Positions 30,849 to 39,462 of a stretch of 64,000 nt of DNA are shown piece by piece. The notes below the pieces were generated by a model that made no database searches, was not told the origin of the DNA, and saw nothing but the letters and a program-made list of their open reading frames with translations. The DNA comes from Kalmanozyma brasiliensis GHG001. Its lineage: Eukaryota > Basidiomycota > Ustilaginomycetes > Ustilaginales. The stretch lies in assembly GCF_000497045.1 (NCBI RefSeq), contig NW_015961954.1, positions 186,001 to 250,000 of the forward strand, read 5' to 3'. A program made the position numbers and the translations under genes. The stretch's first letter is position 1; the number at the start of each line of letters is the position of its first letter.

Positions 30849-31535
30849 ATGTCCACCTCATCCTACGGAGACCTCAATCCGTACGAAGAGGCTCGCCTCT
30901 ACACCAACAACCATGATCGCGAGCGCTACGAGAACATGGCGACGCTCTTCAGTCTTATCGTCGCCCTCGACTATCTCGAGCGTGCCTACGTTCGCGAGTC
31001 AATTTCCGAGAAGGAGTACGCACCGGCATGCACACGTCTCCTAGCGCAGTACAAAACGATGCTCAAGCTCATTGTTGACCAAGAGCGCAACTCTTCCAAG
31101 CCCATCAACGATCTCGCCGACTTCATGCGCACGTACAAGATGAACTACCTCGCAGCAGTGCACCGCCTCAATGTCGGCGTGCCAGCAACCGTCGAACACG
31201 CTTCGTCATCTTCATCACAGACCTCGTCCGAGAGGGCCAAATGGGTGGCTGAGACGACGCAGAACTTCATCACCTTCATGGACGCTCTCAAGCTCAAGCT
31301 GCGCGCGAAAGACCAGCTCCATCCGATGCTCAGCGACCTCATGCGTGGGTACAGCCGCAGCGATGAGGCAGGCAAGGATCAGGATGGCAACGATACCCGC
31401 GCAAAATTGCTTAAATGGCTCATCACCTTGAACCAGATGAAGGCTAGCGATGAGATCGACGAAGATCAGGCAAGACAGATGCTCTTCGACGTGGAAGGGG
31501 CATACAACAGCTTCTTCCGTGCTTTGCAAGATTAG
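30849..31535 (+). CDS. VPS28: ESCRT-I subunit Vps28
   Basis: A single exon of 228 residues, close to the usual family length. The N-terminal domain (NPYEEARLYTNNHDRERYENMATLFSLI is split across its first helices) binds the Vps23/Vps37 core of ESCRT-I. It continues through YLERAYVRESISEKEY and CTRLLAQYKTML. The C-terminal four-helix bundle starts near 130 (WVAETTQNFITFMDALKLKL) and ends NQMKASDEIDEDQARQMLFD, the surface that contacts ESCRT-II and Vps20 in other fungi. It acts on endosomes, sorting ubiquitylated cargo into multivesicular bodies. The linker between the domains is Ser-rich. It is convergent with HUS1, about 150 bp between stops. Confidence 0.96.
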   Translation: MSTSSYGDLNPYEEARLYTNNHDRERYENMATLFSLIVALDYLERAYVRESISEKEYAPACTRLLAQYKTMLKLIVDQERNSSKPINDLADFMRTYKMNYLAAVHRLNVGVPATVEHASSSSSQTSSERAKWVAETTQNFITFMDALKLKLRAKDQLHPMLSDLMRGYSRSDEAGKDQDGNDTRAKLLKWLITLNQMKASDEIDEDQARQMLFDVEGAYNSFFRALQD

Positions 31536-31682
31536 TCGCTGGTGGCTACTCGCAAACGGGAGATCGCGGTGAAGATGCTATTGCAGACGAGACATAGTAG
31601 TACAAATGGGTGTGGGTCAATCAGAAAACGTGATGCGCGCCGGTTGAGGCGCATGCAATGCATTGCAAGATATGCGGTAGGC

Positions 31683-32540
31683 TCAGTCCTCGCGGACGAC
31701 ACCCGGGAGGAAGAAGGTCATGACACCGCTGCTTTTGTCCACATCACCTATGTAGACGTAGAAGATGGCGCAGTGGTTGGCGCAGATGCAAGCGATGGTG
31801 GTGGTAGCAACAATGTAGCTCGACAAGAACTTGAGCAACGACTTCATCTCGAGATTGACGCTCTTGTGTTCCGACGGATCGCTCTGCTGATTCTGGGCTG
31901 TGCTTGACTGAGATGCGTCGATGGTTGGATGAGCGAGGCCTGACCAAGTGGTGTCCAAGCTTACTTCATCCTCGACGACAGAAAGCCGCAGCTCGCCTTG
32001 TCGGTTAGCCGATATTGTGACCACGTCCGAGAGCGAACGCATGTGATCCGCGACAGTCCGCAGGTTGAGCAGCTTGGGCAAGATGATGTGCACGTCTGGC
32101 TCGGGACAGAGCGGCTCGACAATGCGGCTCATCTCGGCTGGTTTGAGCACCTTGATCAGCACATCTTGCACCACCTCCAACTTGGCTCCCGTGTGACTCT
32201 GTGCGGAGATCGAGAAGCTCAGCAGAGGATCCTTGTTCCTTTTCGCCAAGCGAAGTATGACGCTGTATGCGTTGTTCGCCGACTTGAGCGCCTTGAGCAG
32301 CGTATCTGGCGACACCTCGAGGTTGATGTGGTTCTGAAAATTGGACTCAATCCGGTAGTCCTGGAAGATCGAGTCCACCTGCATCTGCGACCAGATCTGC
32401 GTGCCGTCTGTGTCGCCCAAGCAGATGATGTGGATCTTGTCCGGTGTGAGCTTGAGGATGCACTTGTTGGCCACCTTGCCAATGGACTGCACTACTCGTG
32501 TGAAGATCGAGACGTCGGCGACCTGCGTTCGGAATCGCAT
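31683..32540 (-). CDS. HUS1: Checkpoint sliding-clamp subunit Hus1
   Basis: A single exon of 285 residues. The frame extends 11 codons upstream to a TTG, but the first ATG (32540) gives MRFRTQVADVSIF, matching the usual Hus1 start. Family-typical parts include IGKVANKCILKLTPDKIHII, LEVSPDTLLKALKSANNAYSV, IKVLKPAEM, and PDVHIILPKLLNLRTVADHM. The C-terminal strand ends TFFLPGVV. Hus1 forms the PCNA-like 9-1-1 ring with Rad9 and Rad1, is loaded at damaged DNA and activates the ATR-type checkpoint kinase. It shares a promoter region with RPN2. Confidence 0.94.
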   Translation of the reverse strand: MRFRTQVADVSIFTRVVQSIGKVANKCILKLTPDKIHIICLGDTDGTQIWSQMQVDSIFQDYRIESNFQNHINLEVSPDTLLKALKSANNAYSVILRLAKRNKDPLLSFSISAQSHTGAKLEVVQDVLIKVLKPAEMSRIVEPLCPEPDVHIILPKLLNLRTVADHMRSLSDVVTISANRQGELRLSVVEDEVSLDTTWSGLAHPTIDASQSSTAQNQQSDPSEHKSVNLEMKSLLKFLSSYIVATTTIACICANHCAIFYVYIGDVDKSSGVMTFFLPGVVRED

Positions 32541-33205
32541 CTTGGCGAAGGCGAGGCCGGGATGACCGTCCAAAGAAGCGGAGAGCTTAGCTAGACAGTG
32601 AGGCTACCATTCGTCATCGAAGCCTGCGCATTCCATCAGGCGAGGCGAGCATGCGGCTTCGCTGAGCGTCGTTGAAGGTCGAGAGCAAAGCGAGGCGGCG
32701 GGACTCAAAGTCTCATCGAGAGAAAGCGGAAGTGTTGGACTCGCAGCCGCTGCTGCGCGTAAGGCGCGTGCCTTTCGACTGAGCCTTTAGTGTTAAGTGC
32801 CATTGAATTTCCTGAATGTGTTACGCCTCAGCAGATGACACTTTTGCAATTTTGCGGCGGTGGAGGTTTTCATCGATCACAGAGCCGCGATGAAGCACTG
32901 AGACAGGAGAGGCAGCCAGTTTGTGTGTTGCGCTCGACCCTTCTCAGTCGCGTCGTCAGCCAGCGGAGAGTCGAGCAAGCTTCGCATTCCGAAAGACACA
33001 CTTCGCGACCTTCTTCTCATCATCATCCGCACCCCATCTCATCATCCTCACTGCATCTTTCACTTTTCTTTCGGCATCGTCTCCGCATACGCACCGCTGG
33101 AATCATCCCTGTTCACAGCGCCGCGATCGATCACAGGACGTCCAGAGCACAGCTCGACCGCGCATTCTCGTTACACACTGGTAGCACCGCGCCGCTCTCA
33201 CAGCC
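32541..33205. promoter_or_regulatory. Divergent promoter region, HUS1 / RPN2
   Basis: This 665 bp holds both promoters. The 150 bp before RPN2 is C/T-rich. No TATA box, repeat or RNA gene was seen. Confidence 0.45.
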
Positions 33206-36200
33206 ATGGTCGCACCGGTCACATCTGCAGCGGGCATCGTCGCTCTTCTCGACGAGCAAGAGTCCGAGCTTCAGTCGTACGCGCTCAAGCGTCTCGACTC
33301 TCTAGTCCACCAATTCTGGGCAGAGATTGCAGATGCCATCTCCAAAATCGAGATCCTCTACGAAGATGAGCGCTTCCCCGACCGTCAGCTCGCCGCCCTC
33401 GTCGCCTCCAAAATTTACTTCCATCTCGGAGAGCACGACGAGGCGCTTATGTTTGCTCTCGGCGCCGGTCCTCTGTTTGATGTAGAGATCAAGGACGAGT
33501 ACGTAGACACTGTCGTCTCCAAGGCCATTGACCGATACATTCAGGACACGGCCCCAATCACTGCCGCTACCATCACGCCAGAAGCTGATGCCCCTGCTGT
33601 CGGAAATGGAAAAGCCGCTGCCGGAAAGCCTGCCGTGATCGACCCGCGGTTGAAAAACATCGTCGACCAGATGTTCGCTCGCTGCATCGCAGACAAGGAG
33701 TTCAAGCAAGCACTCGGTATTGCCCTTGAAACGCAACGTTTGGACGTCATCGAGGAGGTCTACTCAGTCACTCAAGATGCGGACCTTCTGACGTATGTTC
33801 TGGAGAGCAGTATCGGTGTTGTGCCTTCCATCGAGGTCCGAAACCAGATCCTTCACCTCCTCGTCAAGCTCTTCCAGAGACTGCCCAGCCCAGATCACTT
33901 TAGCATCGGCCAGTGCTACGTCTACCTCAACTCGCCCAACCTCGCCTCGGAGCTTCTGTTCGACCTCATCCAAAAGGCGCATCAGCCTTCCAGCTCCTCG
34001 CAGGCCAACACACCTCACGACCCTCTTCTCGTCACATATCAGCTTGCATTCGACTTGGCAGAGAGTGCCACTCAGGAGTTCCTCGAGAACGTACGAAGGG
34101 ATCTGTCGTCCAAATCTTCCACCCACGCTCCCGCCGTCAAGACCGAGACCGCCGACGCCGATGCCGACATGAACGGCGCGAGCGAGTCGGAAGCGTCGAC
34201 GGTGCAGTCGTGCATCGAGCGCGTACGTTCCATCCTCCAGGGCGAGGAGAGCATTCAGCTCTACCTCGAGTTCCTCAAGCGCTCCAACAAGGCCGACCTG
34301 CCCATCCTCAAAGCCACCAAGGAGGCGCTCGACGCTCGAAGCTCCATCTACCACTCGGCACTCAGCTTTGCCAACGCCTTCATGAACGCCGGTACCACCT
34401 CGGACAAGTTCCTGCGTGAAAACCTCGAGTGGCTCGCAAAGGCGTCCAACTGGTCCAAGTTCACCGCCACTGCGGCGCTCGGTATCCTCAACAAGGGAAA
34501 CCTCAGGGAAGGCATTAGCATCCTCCGACCCTACCTGCCGCAGGACGGTGTTACGAGCAGCGTCTACTCGGAGGGGGGCAGTCTGTTCGCTCTCGGTCTC
34601 ATCCACGCTAACCACGGCGCCGAGGTCATGGAGCTGCTGACCAACACGCTCAAGAGCAATCCCGCCGAGATCGTTCAGCACGGTGCTGCTCTCGGTCTCG
34701 GTGCCGCTGGCATGGCCACCGGTAACGAGGAGACCTACGAGGAGCTGCGCAACGTGCTCTATACCGACTCTGCCGTGGCTGGTGAGGCGAGCGGCTACGC
34801 GATGGGTCTCGTCATGCTCGGCACCGGATCCGAGCGCGCGGTCGAAGAGATGCTCCAGTACGCACACGAGACGCAGCACGAAAAGATCATTCGCGGTCTG
34901 GCCATCGGCATCTCGCTCCTCTTCTACGGCAAGGAAGAGAAAGCCGAGACGATGATCGACACGCTGCTCGCCGATAAGGACGCCATTCTGCGCTACGGAG
35001 GTGTGTACACCATCGCGCTCGCCTACGCGGGCACTGCGAACAACAAGGCGATCCGCCGGATCTTGCACATTGCCGTCTCGGACGTTAGTGACGATGTTCG
35101 TCGTGCGGCGGTGACGTCGTTGGGCTTCCTGCTGTTCCGCAACCCGACTCAGGTGCCTCGGATCGTGCAGTTGCTTTCTGAGTCGTACAACCCGCACGTG
35201 CGATACGGGTCCACGTTGGCTCTGGGCATCGCCTGCGCCGGCACTGGACTCGATGAAGCCGTCGACCTGCTCGAACCCATGACCAAGGATCCCGTCGACT
35301 TTGTCCGTCAAGGAGCCTGCATCGCACTCGCTATGATCTTCATCCAGCAGAACGAAGCTCTCAACCCACGTGTCACCAACGCGCGCAAGACGTTCGACAA
35401 GATCATCGCCGACAAGCACGAGGACGCGATGGCCAAATTCGGCGCCGCGCTCGCCCAGGGTCTCGTCGATGCTGGTGGACGAAATGTCACCATCTCGCTG
35501 CAGAGTCGGGGGGGCAGTGCGAACATGCCCGCGATCGTGGGGATGGCACTGTTTACGCAGTTCTGGTACTGGTTCCCGCTGGCGCACTTTTCGGCGCTCG
35601 CATTTACGCCGACTGCGCTGATCGGGTTGAACCGCGAGTTGAGGATTCCGGAGTTCGAGTTTGTCAGTGAAGCAAAGCCGTCTCTGTTTGCGTATCCGAC
35701 ATCGTTCAAGGTGGCGACGGAGAAGAAGGTGGAGCGGGTCGAGACGGCGGTGTTGTCGACGACGGCGAAATCGCAGGCGCGACAGAGGAACAAGGAGCGC
35801 GAACGCGCCCAAGCTGAGGGCGAGTCGATGGATGTTGACGACGCCCCCGTGAAGAAGGACGATGGCGATGTGGCCATGGACGAGGATACGGGGAAGAAGA
35901 AGGGCAAGAAGGAGAGGAAGCAGGAGCCCAAGTCCGAGTTGTTGCCCAATTACTCGAGGGTGACACCGGCCCAGGTGAAGTTTGTCAACTTCCCAGCGGA
36001 GTCGCGCTTTGTGCCCATCCGTCCTGTGCAGGGCTTGGGCAGCAAGGTGCGTCAGGACGTGTACAATACGTCGAGCGTGGCGGGTAAGATGTTGGGTAAC
36101 GCCTCGCCTGCTCCGGGGGCTAGTGGGACTGTTACCCCTTCTCCGAACACCGCTGTTGGTGGTGCAAAGTCGTTGCACCAGCAAGCGCTGGCCAACGCCA

Positions 36201-36574
36201 CCGCCGAGACTGCGCCGACTTCGGCGGGTCCGACCGCCGAACAGGCACGCAGCATCCTCACCTCGTCCATCGGCGGCACAGGTGGGATTCTGCTCATGAT
36301 CGACCGAAAACCTCACGACGCCTTCCGACCGCTCAAAATCGGGGATTCGTCCGACGACGCTCCCGCCAACAACAACACCGACGCCGCAGCTGCAGCTGAT
36401 GATGACGAGATCAGCCCCGAGGACGCCGCTGCGATCGCTGCCGCTATGGCCGCCGACGACGACGGGGATGATAAGGTCAACAGTGTCGCCGACGAGAGGA
36501 GGAGGCGCGATGGCGAGGGCGAGGGAGGGAATGGTGGCGCTGGGATTGGCGGTGGGCTGCCGGAGGCTAGATAG
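33206..36574 (+). CDS. RPN2: 26S proteasome regulatory subunit Rpn2
   Basis: A single exon of 1122 residues. The N-terminal rod (about 1-380) matches Rpn2 (LLDEQESELQSYALKRLDSL, FPDRQLAALVASKIYFHLGE). From about 400 to 770 come proteasome/cyclosome repeats, each with a Gly-rich helix pair such as LGILNKGN, ALGLIHANHG, LGLGAAGMATGN, AMGLVMLGTGS, GLAIGISLLFYGKEE, and LGIACAGTG. These form the toroid that scaffolds the 19S lid and base. The C-terminal part has a Lys-rich segment (KKKGKKERK) and a beta domain (PTSFKV.., YSRVTPAQVKFVNFP). The last 120 residues are acidic and disordered; in other species this end binds the Rpn13 ubiquitin receptor. The long frame on the opposite strand is a codon-usage shadow. 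Confidence 0.97.
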   Translation: MVAPVTSAAGIVALLDEQESELQSYALKRLDSLVHQFWAEIADAISKIEILYEDERFPDRQLAALVASKIYFHLGEHDEALMFALGAGPLFDVEIKDEYVDTVVSKAIDRYIQDTAPITAATITPEADAPAVGNGKAAAGKPAVIDPRLKNIVDQMFARCIADKEFKQALGIALETQRLDVIEEVYSVTQDADLLTYVLESSIGVVPSIEVRNQILHLLVKLFQRLPSPDHFSIGQCYVYLNSPNLASELLFDLIQKAHQPSSSSQANTPHDPLLVTYQLAFDLAESATQEFLENVRRDLSSKSSTHAPAVKTETADADADMNGASESEASTVQSCIERVRSILQGEESIQLYLEFLKRSNKADLPILKATKEALDARSSIYHSALSFANAFMNAGTTSDKFLRENLEWLAKASNWSKFTATAALGILNKGNLREGISILRPYLPQDGVTSSVYSEGGSLFALGLIHANHGAEVMELLTNTLKSNPAEIVQHGAALGLGAAGMATGNEETYEELRNVLYTDSAVAGEASGYAMGLVMLGTGSERAVEEMLQYAHETQHEKIIRGLAIGISLLFYGKEEKAETMIDTLLADKDAILRYGGVYTIALAYAGTANNKAIRRILHIAVSDVSDDVRRAAVTSLGFLLFRNPTQVPRIVQLLSESYNPHVRYGSTLALGIACAGTGLDEAVDLLEPMTKDPVDFVRQGACIALAMIFIQQNEALNPRVTNARKTFDKIIADKHEDAMAKFGAALAQGLVDAGGRNVTISLQSRGGSANMPAIVGMALFTQFWYWFPLAHFSALAFTPTALIGLNRELRIPEFEFVSEAKPSLFAYPTSFKVATEKKVERVETAVLSTTAKSQARQRNKERERAQAEGESMDVDDAPVKKDDGDVAMDEDTGKKKGKKERKQEPKSELLPNYSRVTPAQVKFVNFPAESRFVPIRPVQGLGSKVRQDVYNTSSVAGKMLGNASPAPGASGTVTPSPNTAVGGAKSLHQQALANATAETAPTSAGPTAEQARSILTSSIGGTGGILLMIDRKPHDAFRPLKIGDSSDDAPANNNTDAAAAADDDEISPEDAAAIAAAMAADDDGDDKVNSVADERRRRDGEGEGGNGGAGIGGGLPEAR

Positions 36575-36716
36575 GCGGAAGAAGAAGAAATCAAAGTTTG
36601 CTTGTGTTCTCAAGTTCGATGCGTGCAAGCGAGTGAGGGAGGGTGATTGACAGGTCGATGGCACACATGAGACACGGTAAAGGTATTGACATTGATTCAT
36701 GAGCGAGAGTGCCCGA

Positions 36717-38693
36717 TCAACCAGCAATACCCACAGACCCCTGCTCGAGCTCGCCCTCGGCCTCCAAGCGTCCAATTTCCCTCTTGAGCGGGTCGAATTC
36801 GCCCATCGTGCGACAGACCAGACTTGCGTCTTCCAAAAAGGCATTCACGCTCAGCCTCAGCTGCCTCACCGTGGTCGCAAAGATCTTGACGCCAAGCTCG
36901 ATGGTGGTCGAGGCCGAGTTGGGGGAGAGGATGGTGAACTCCTTGCGCACCTCTTTCGGCTTGAGCTCCTTGTCGACGCTGATGGCCTGCTGGAGGGTCA
37001 GGGCGGACTCGCGATCGGGGAAGGGGAGGATGAGGGAGACGCTGTGTCGCATGTCGTCCGAGGGCTTGCGCGACGACGTGCCGATGGTCTGGAAGACAAG
37101 GCCGCGGTTCTCGATGCTCGAAGATCGGACGTGTGAGCCATTGGTGGCGGAGGCGTTGGCTGTGGCGGCCGATTTACCGCCAGTCATGCTGCTCGAGTAG
37201 AGACCGGCGCTGCCGTTGGCTGCAGTGCCCGCGTCAGTTGGTCCCGTGCCATCCTCCTTCTCCTTCTTCATCAGACGGATGAGGTCGAGCAGGTCGTCGA
37301 CGGCCCGCTTCTCGATCTGGTAGTGGACAACCATTCGACCGCCTCCAAGCTTGATGGGCTCGGGAAGCGAAGCTGCGCGGGAAACCAGCTCTGAGATGGG
37401 AATACCGATGGACAATGTGTCGAGGAAGACCATGCTCGTCTCGACAGGCGCAGTCAGGCGCACGCCAAGCTTCTCGAGCTCCTGACCAGCGTAGCAAGCT
37501 AGCTGGTGAGTAACTTGAAGCTTGGGGTAGTTCTCGACGACACCGACGCGTGCAGCGGCCACAAGAGATCCGACCTGACGGGTACCAGCACCGTAGAGCT
37601 TGCGGAAGTGGCGGACCTTCTTGATGAACTGCGAAGGTCCAACGAGGATACTGCCGATGGGAGCACCGAGACCCTTGCTGAGACAGAGCGAAACCGTGTC
37701 GAAGGGGTCACAGAGCTCCTTGAGCGACAGGCCAGTCTCGGCAGCCACATTCCAGATACGAGCCCCGTCCAGGTGCATGATAAGGCCCAGCTTGCGTGCT
37801 TCGGTGGAGATCTTGATGATCTCATCCTGAGGGAAGATGGTGCCGTTGAGCGTGTTCTCGAGCGAGATGATGCGGGTTGGCGAGAAGTGGACGTCGTCGC
37901 TCAGGTTGAGGTTGGGCTGGATATCTTCGTCCCATCGCAGGTGATGGCCATTGGAAGGAGCGACGATCTCGGTGGAGGCACCGCAGTGGAAGGCGATACC
38001 GCCGGCTTCGTAGCGGTGAATGTGGGAGCGTGTGTCACAGAGGACGGTGTGAGGTGGCTGATGCAGGTGAGTTCGCAGTGCCAGCTGGTTGGATAGAGTG
38101 CCAGAAGGAACATAGATGGCGGACTCCTTGCCGGTGAGAGCAGCGATCTCGGCCTGGAAGGAGTTGGTGGTCTCGTCTTCTCCGTACACGTCGTCGCCAC
38201 GAGAAGCATCTGCCATGGCTTGGATCATGGACTCGGTGGGCGCAGTGATGGTGTCGGAACGGAAGTCTCTGGCGAGCAGTTGCATCCTCCTGACATTGTC
38301 GATCTTGCCCTTGAGAGGGTCAGCTGAAAGAAGAGGCGCTGTCTTGTTGTGGTCGCGCGACGAGGACGCATGAGTCTGAGCTTGAGCTTGACCGTTGGCC
38401 TGTACGTTGACGGGCTTCTGCGTCTTAGCAGGCCCGTGAACCTTATCTACAGGCTCAGAGGGCTGCAGTGGGTAAGCCGAGGTGGTCATCTTGTCGGTGT
38501 TCCGAGCCTTTACCAGCGAGCTTGCGGCTGTGAAGGCGAAGGTTTGGGTTCGTGATGTCGCTCGTGAGGGTAGTGTGAGCAGCGCTGAGACGGTGGAGAG
38601 GCTAGTGAGCCGTTGCGAGGAGGAGACGAGATGGGCTGAACGAGCTGCAGCTGGGCGAATCGAGGATGCGAGGATGGGCGCACCGAGAAGCAT
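36717..38693 (-). CDS. Threonine aldolase fused to a C-terminal Pcc1 (KEOPS) domain
   Basis: A continuous frame gives 658 residues from the first ATG (38693); the open frame upstream starts with GTG. Residues 1-68 are Ser/Arg/Ala-rich with few acids, like a mitochondrial presequence. A second ATG at codon 69 (38489) could make a cytosolic form. Residues about 145-510 are a PLP-dependent low-specificity L-threonine aldolase, which splits threonine to glycine and acetaldehyde: DFRSDTITAPTESM, GDDVYGEDETTNSFQ, HLDGARIWN, and the PLP lysine K340 in LSKGLGAPIGS. After a Ser/Ala/Gly linker, residues about 548-636 match Pcc1 of the KEOPS/EKC complex: HSVSLILPFPDRESA, SVDKELKP, and RQLRLSVNAFLEDASLV. 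KEOPS makes t6A on tRNAs. No stop or clear splice site separates the parts. A separate Pcc1 could start at the ATG at 37052 (111 residues). Confidence 0.88.
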   Translation of the reverse strand: MLLGAPILASSIRPAAARSAHLVSSSQRLTSLSTVSALLTLPSRATSRTQTFAFTAASSLVKARNTDKMTTSAYPLQPSEPVDKVHGPAKTQKPVNVQANGQAQAQTHASSSRDHNKTAPLLSADPLKGKIDNVRRMQLLARDFRSDTITAPTESMIQAMADASRGDDVYGEDETTNSFQAEIAALTGKESAIYVPSGTLSNQLALRTHLHQPPHTVLCDTRSHIHRYEAGGIAFHCGASTEIVAPSNGHHLRWDEDIQPNLNLSDDVHFSPTRIISLENTLNGTIFPQDEIIKISTEARKLGLIMHLDGARIWNVAAETGLSLKELCDPFDTVSLCLSKGLGAPIGSILVGPSQFIKKVRHFRKLYGAGTRQVGSLVAAARVGVVENYPKLQVTHQLACYAGQELEKLGVRLTAPVETSMVFLDTLSIGIPISELVSRAASLPEPIKLGGGRMVVHYQIEKRAVDDLLDLIRLMKKEKEDGTGPTDAGTAANGSAGLYSSSMTGGKSAATANASATNGSHVRSSSIENRGLVFQTIGTSSRKPSDDMRHSVSLILPFPDRESALTLQQAISVDKELKPKEVRKEFTILSPNSASTTIELGVKIFATTVRQLRLSVNAFLEDASLVCRTMGEFDPLKREIGRLEAEGELEQGSVGIAG

Positions 38694-39462
38694 GTGGGAT
38701 GGAGCAAAGCGATTGCTCCGATTGCTGCGTATAAGTGCTCCAGCGTTTCTGCTGGATGAGCGATAAGGGGCGACCGTGAACGTGATGATATGAAGAAAGC
38801 TCTGCACTTAAGCGGCGGCACACTGCCCTGGAAACTTCTTCGGCAATGACGGGCAGCCTTGGATCTGTGCCGTCAGCCGTTCTTTTCGGCCAATTCTCCG
38901 GCTCAGCTCCTTTTTTTCCTGTAGATCGTGACCATGCACAGAACTGCTTCGGCTGACAGCTGGCCGAAGTGACACAAAATGAAGCGACGTTGTTGGCTGA
39001 GCAAGCGGTGCTTTGCCAGTAAGGGGCTACCGACAACGCTGGCTAAGATGGTTCGGCCTCGCCGACCTGATCCCTTCACTTGGCTCCCACGGTGGGCTTG
39101 TTGGACGGAATCAGCCACGGCGGGCTCTCCGATCACGTTAGCTACGCCCCTTTCCGTCGGAGCAAGCGTCAATCCATCTCATCGTTGCCTTGTGTGACCG
39201 CTCCTTATCACAAAGAATCGTCACAGCTCGGCAAGCAGCTGGCAGATGGCGTGGCATCCTTGTGATCTGCAAAGCTTCGGTGGAAGATGGCGGTCAGGGT
39301 CCAGCTGAAGCTCAACACTTCCGGATTTCGGGTGTGCACCGACCCAAAAAGTTAGGCTTCTCCTCACTCTGATCTTCTGAAACGCATCGACCTGCTTCAG
39401 CTCTGTCTACATCTCACGATCGCTTCAGCCAGCGGAGCGAGGCCTTCGCAACGGCAACGCCG
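38694..39462. promoter_or_regulatory. Divergent promoter region, threonine aldolase-Pcc1 / GatB
   Basis: This 769 bp lies between divergent start codons. Several short frames and ATGs occur on both strands, but none is convincing. No TATA box, repeat or RNA gene was seen. Confidence 0.45.

Noticed and set aside
33764..36844. 1026-codon open frame on the minus strand opposite RPN2
   Set aside because: It is the antisense shadow of a highly expressed gene with strong C-ending codon bias. It shows no domain, is Arg/His/Leu-rich and has no promoter context. RPN2 on the plus strand explains the region.
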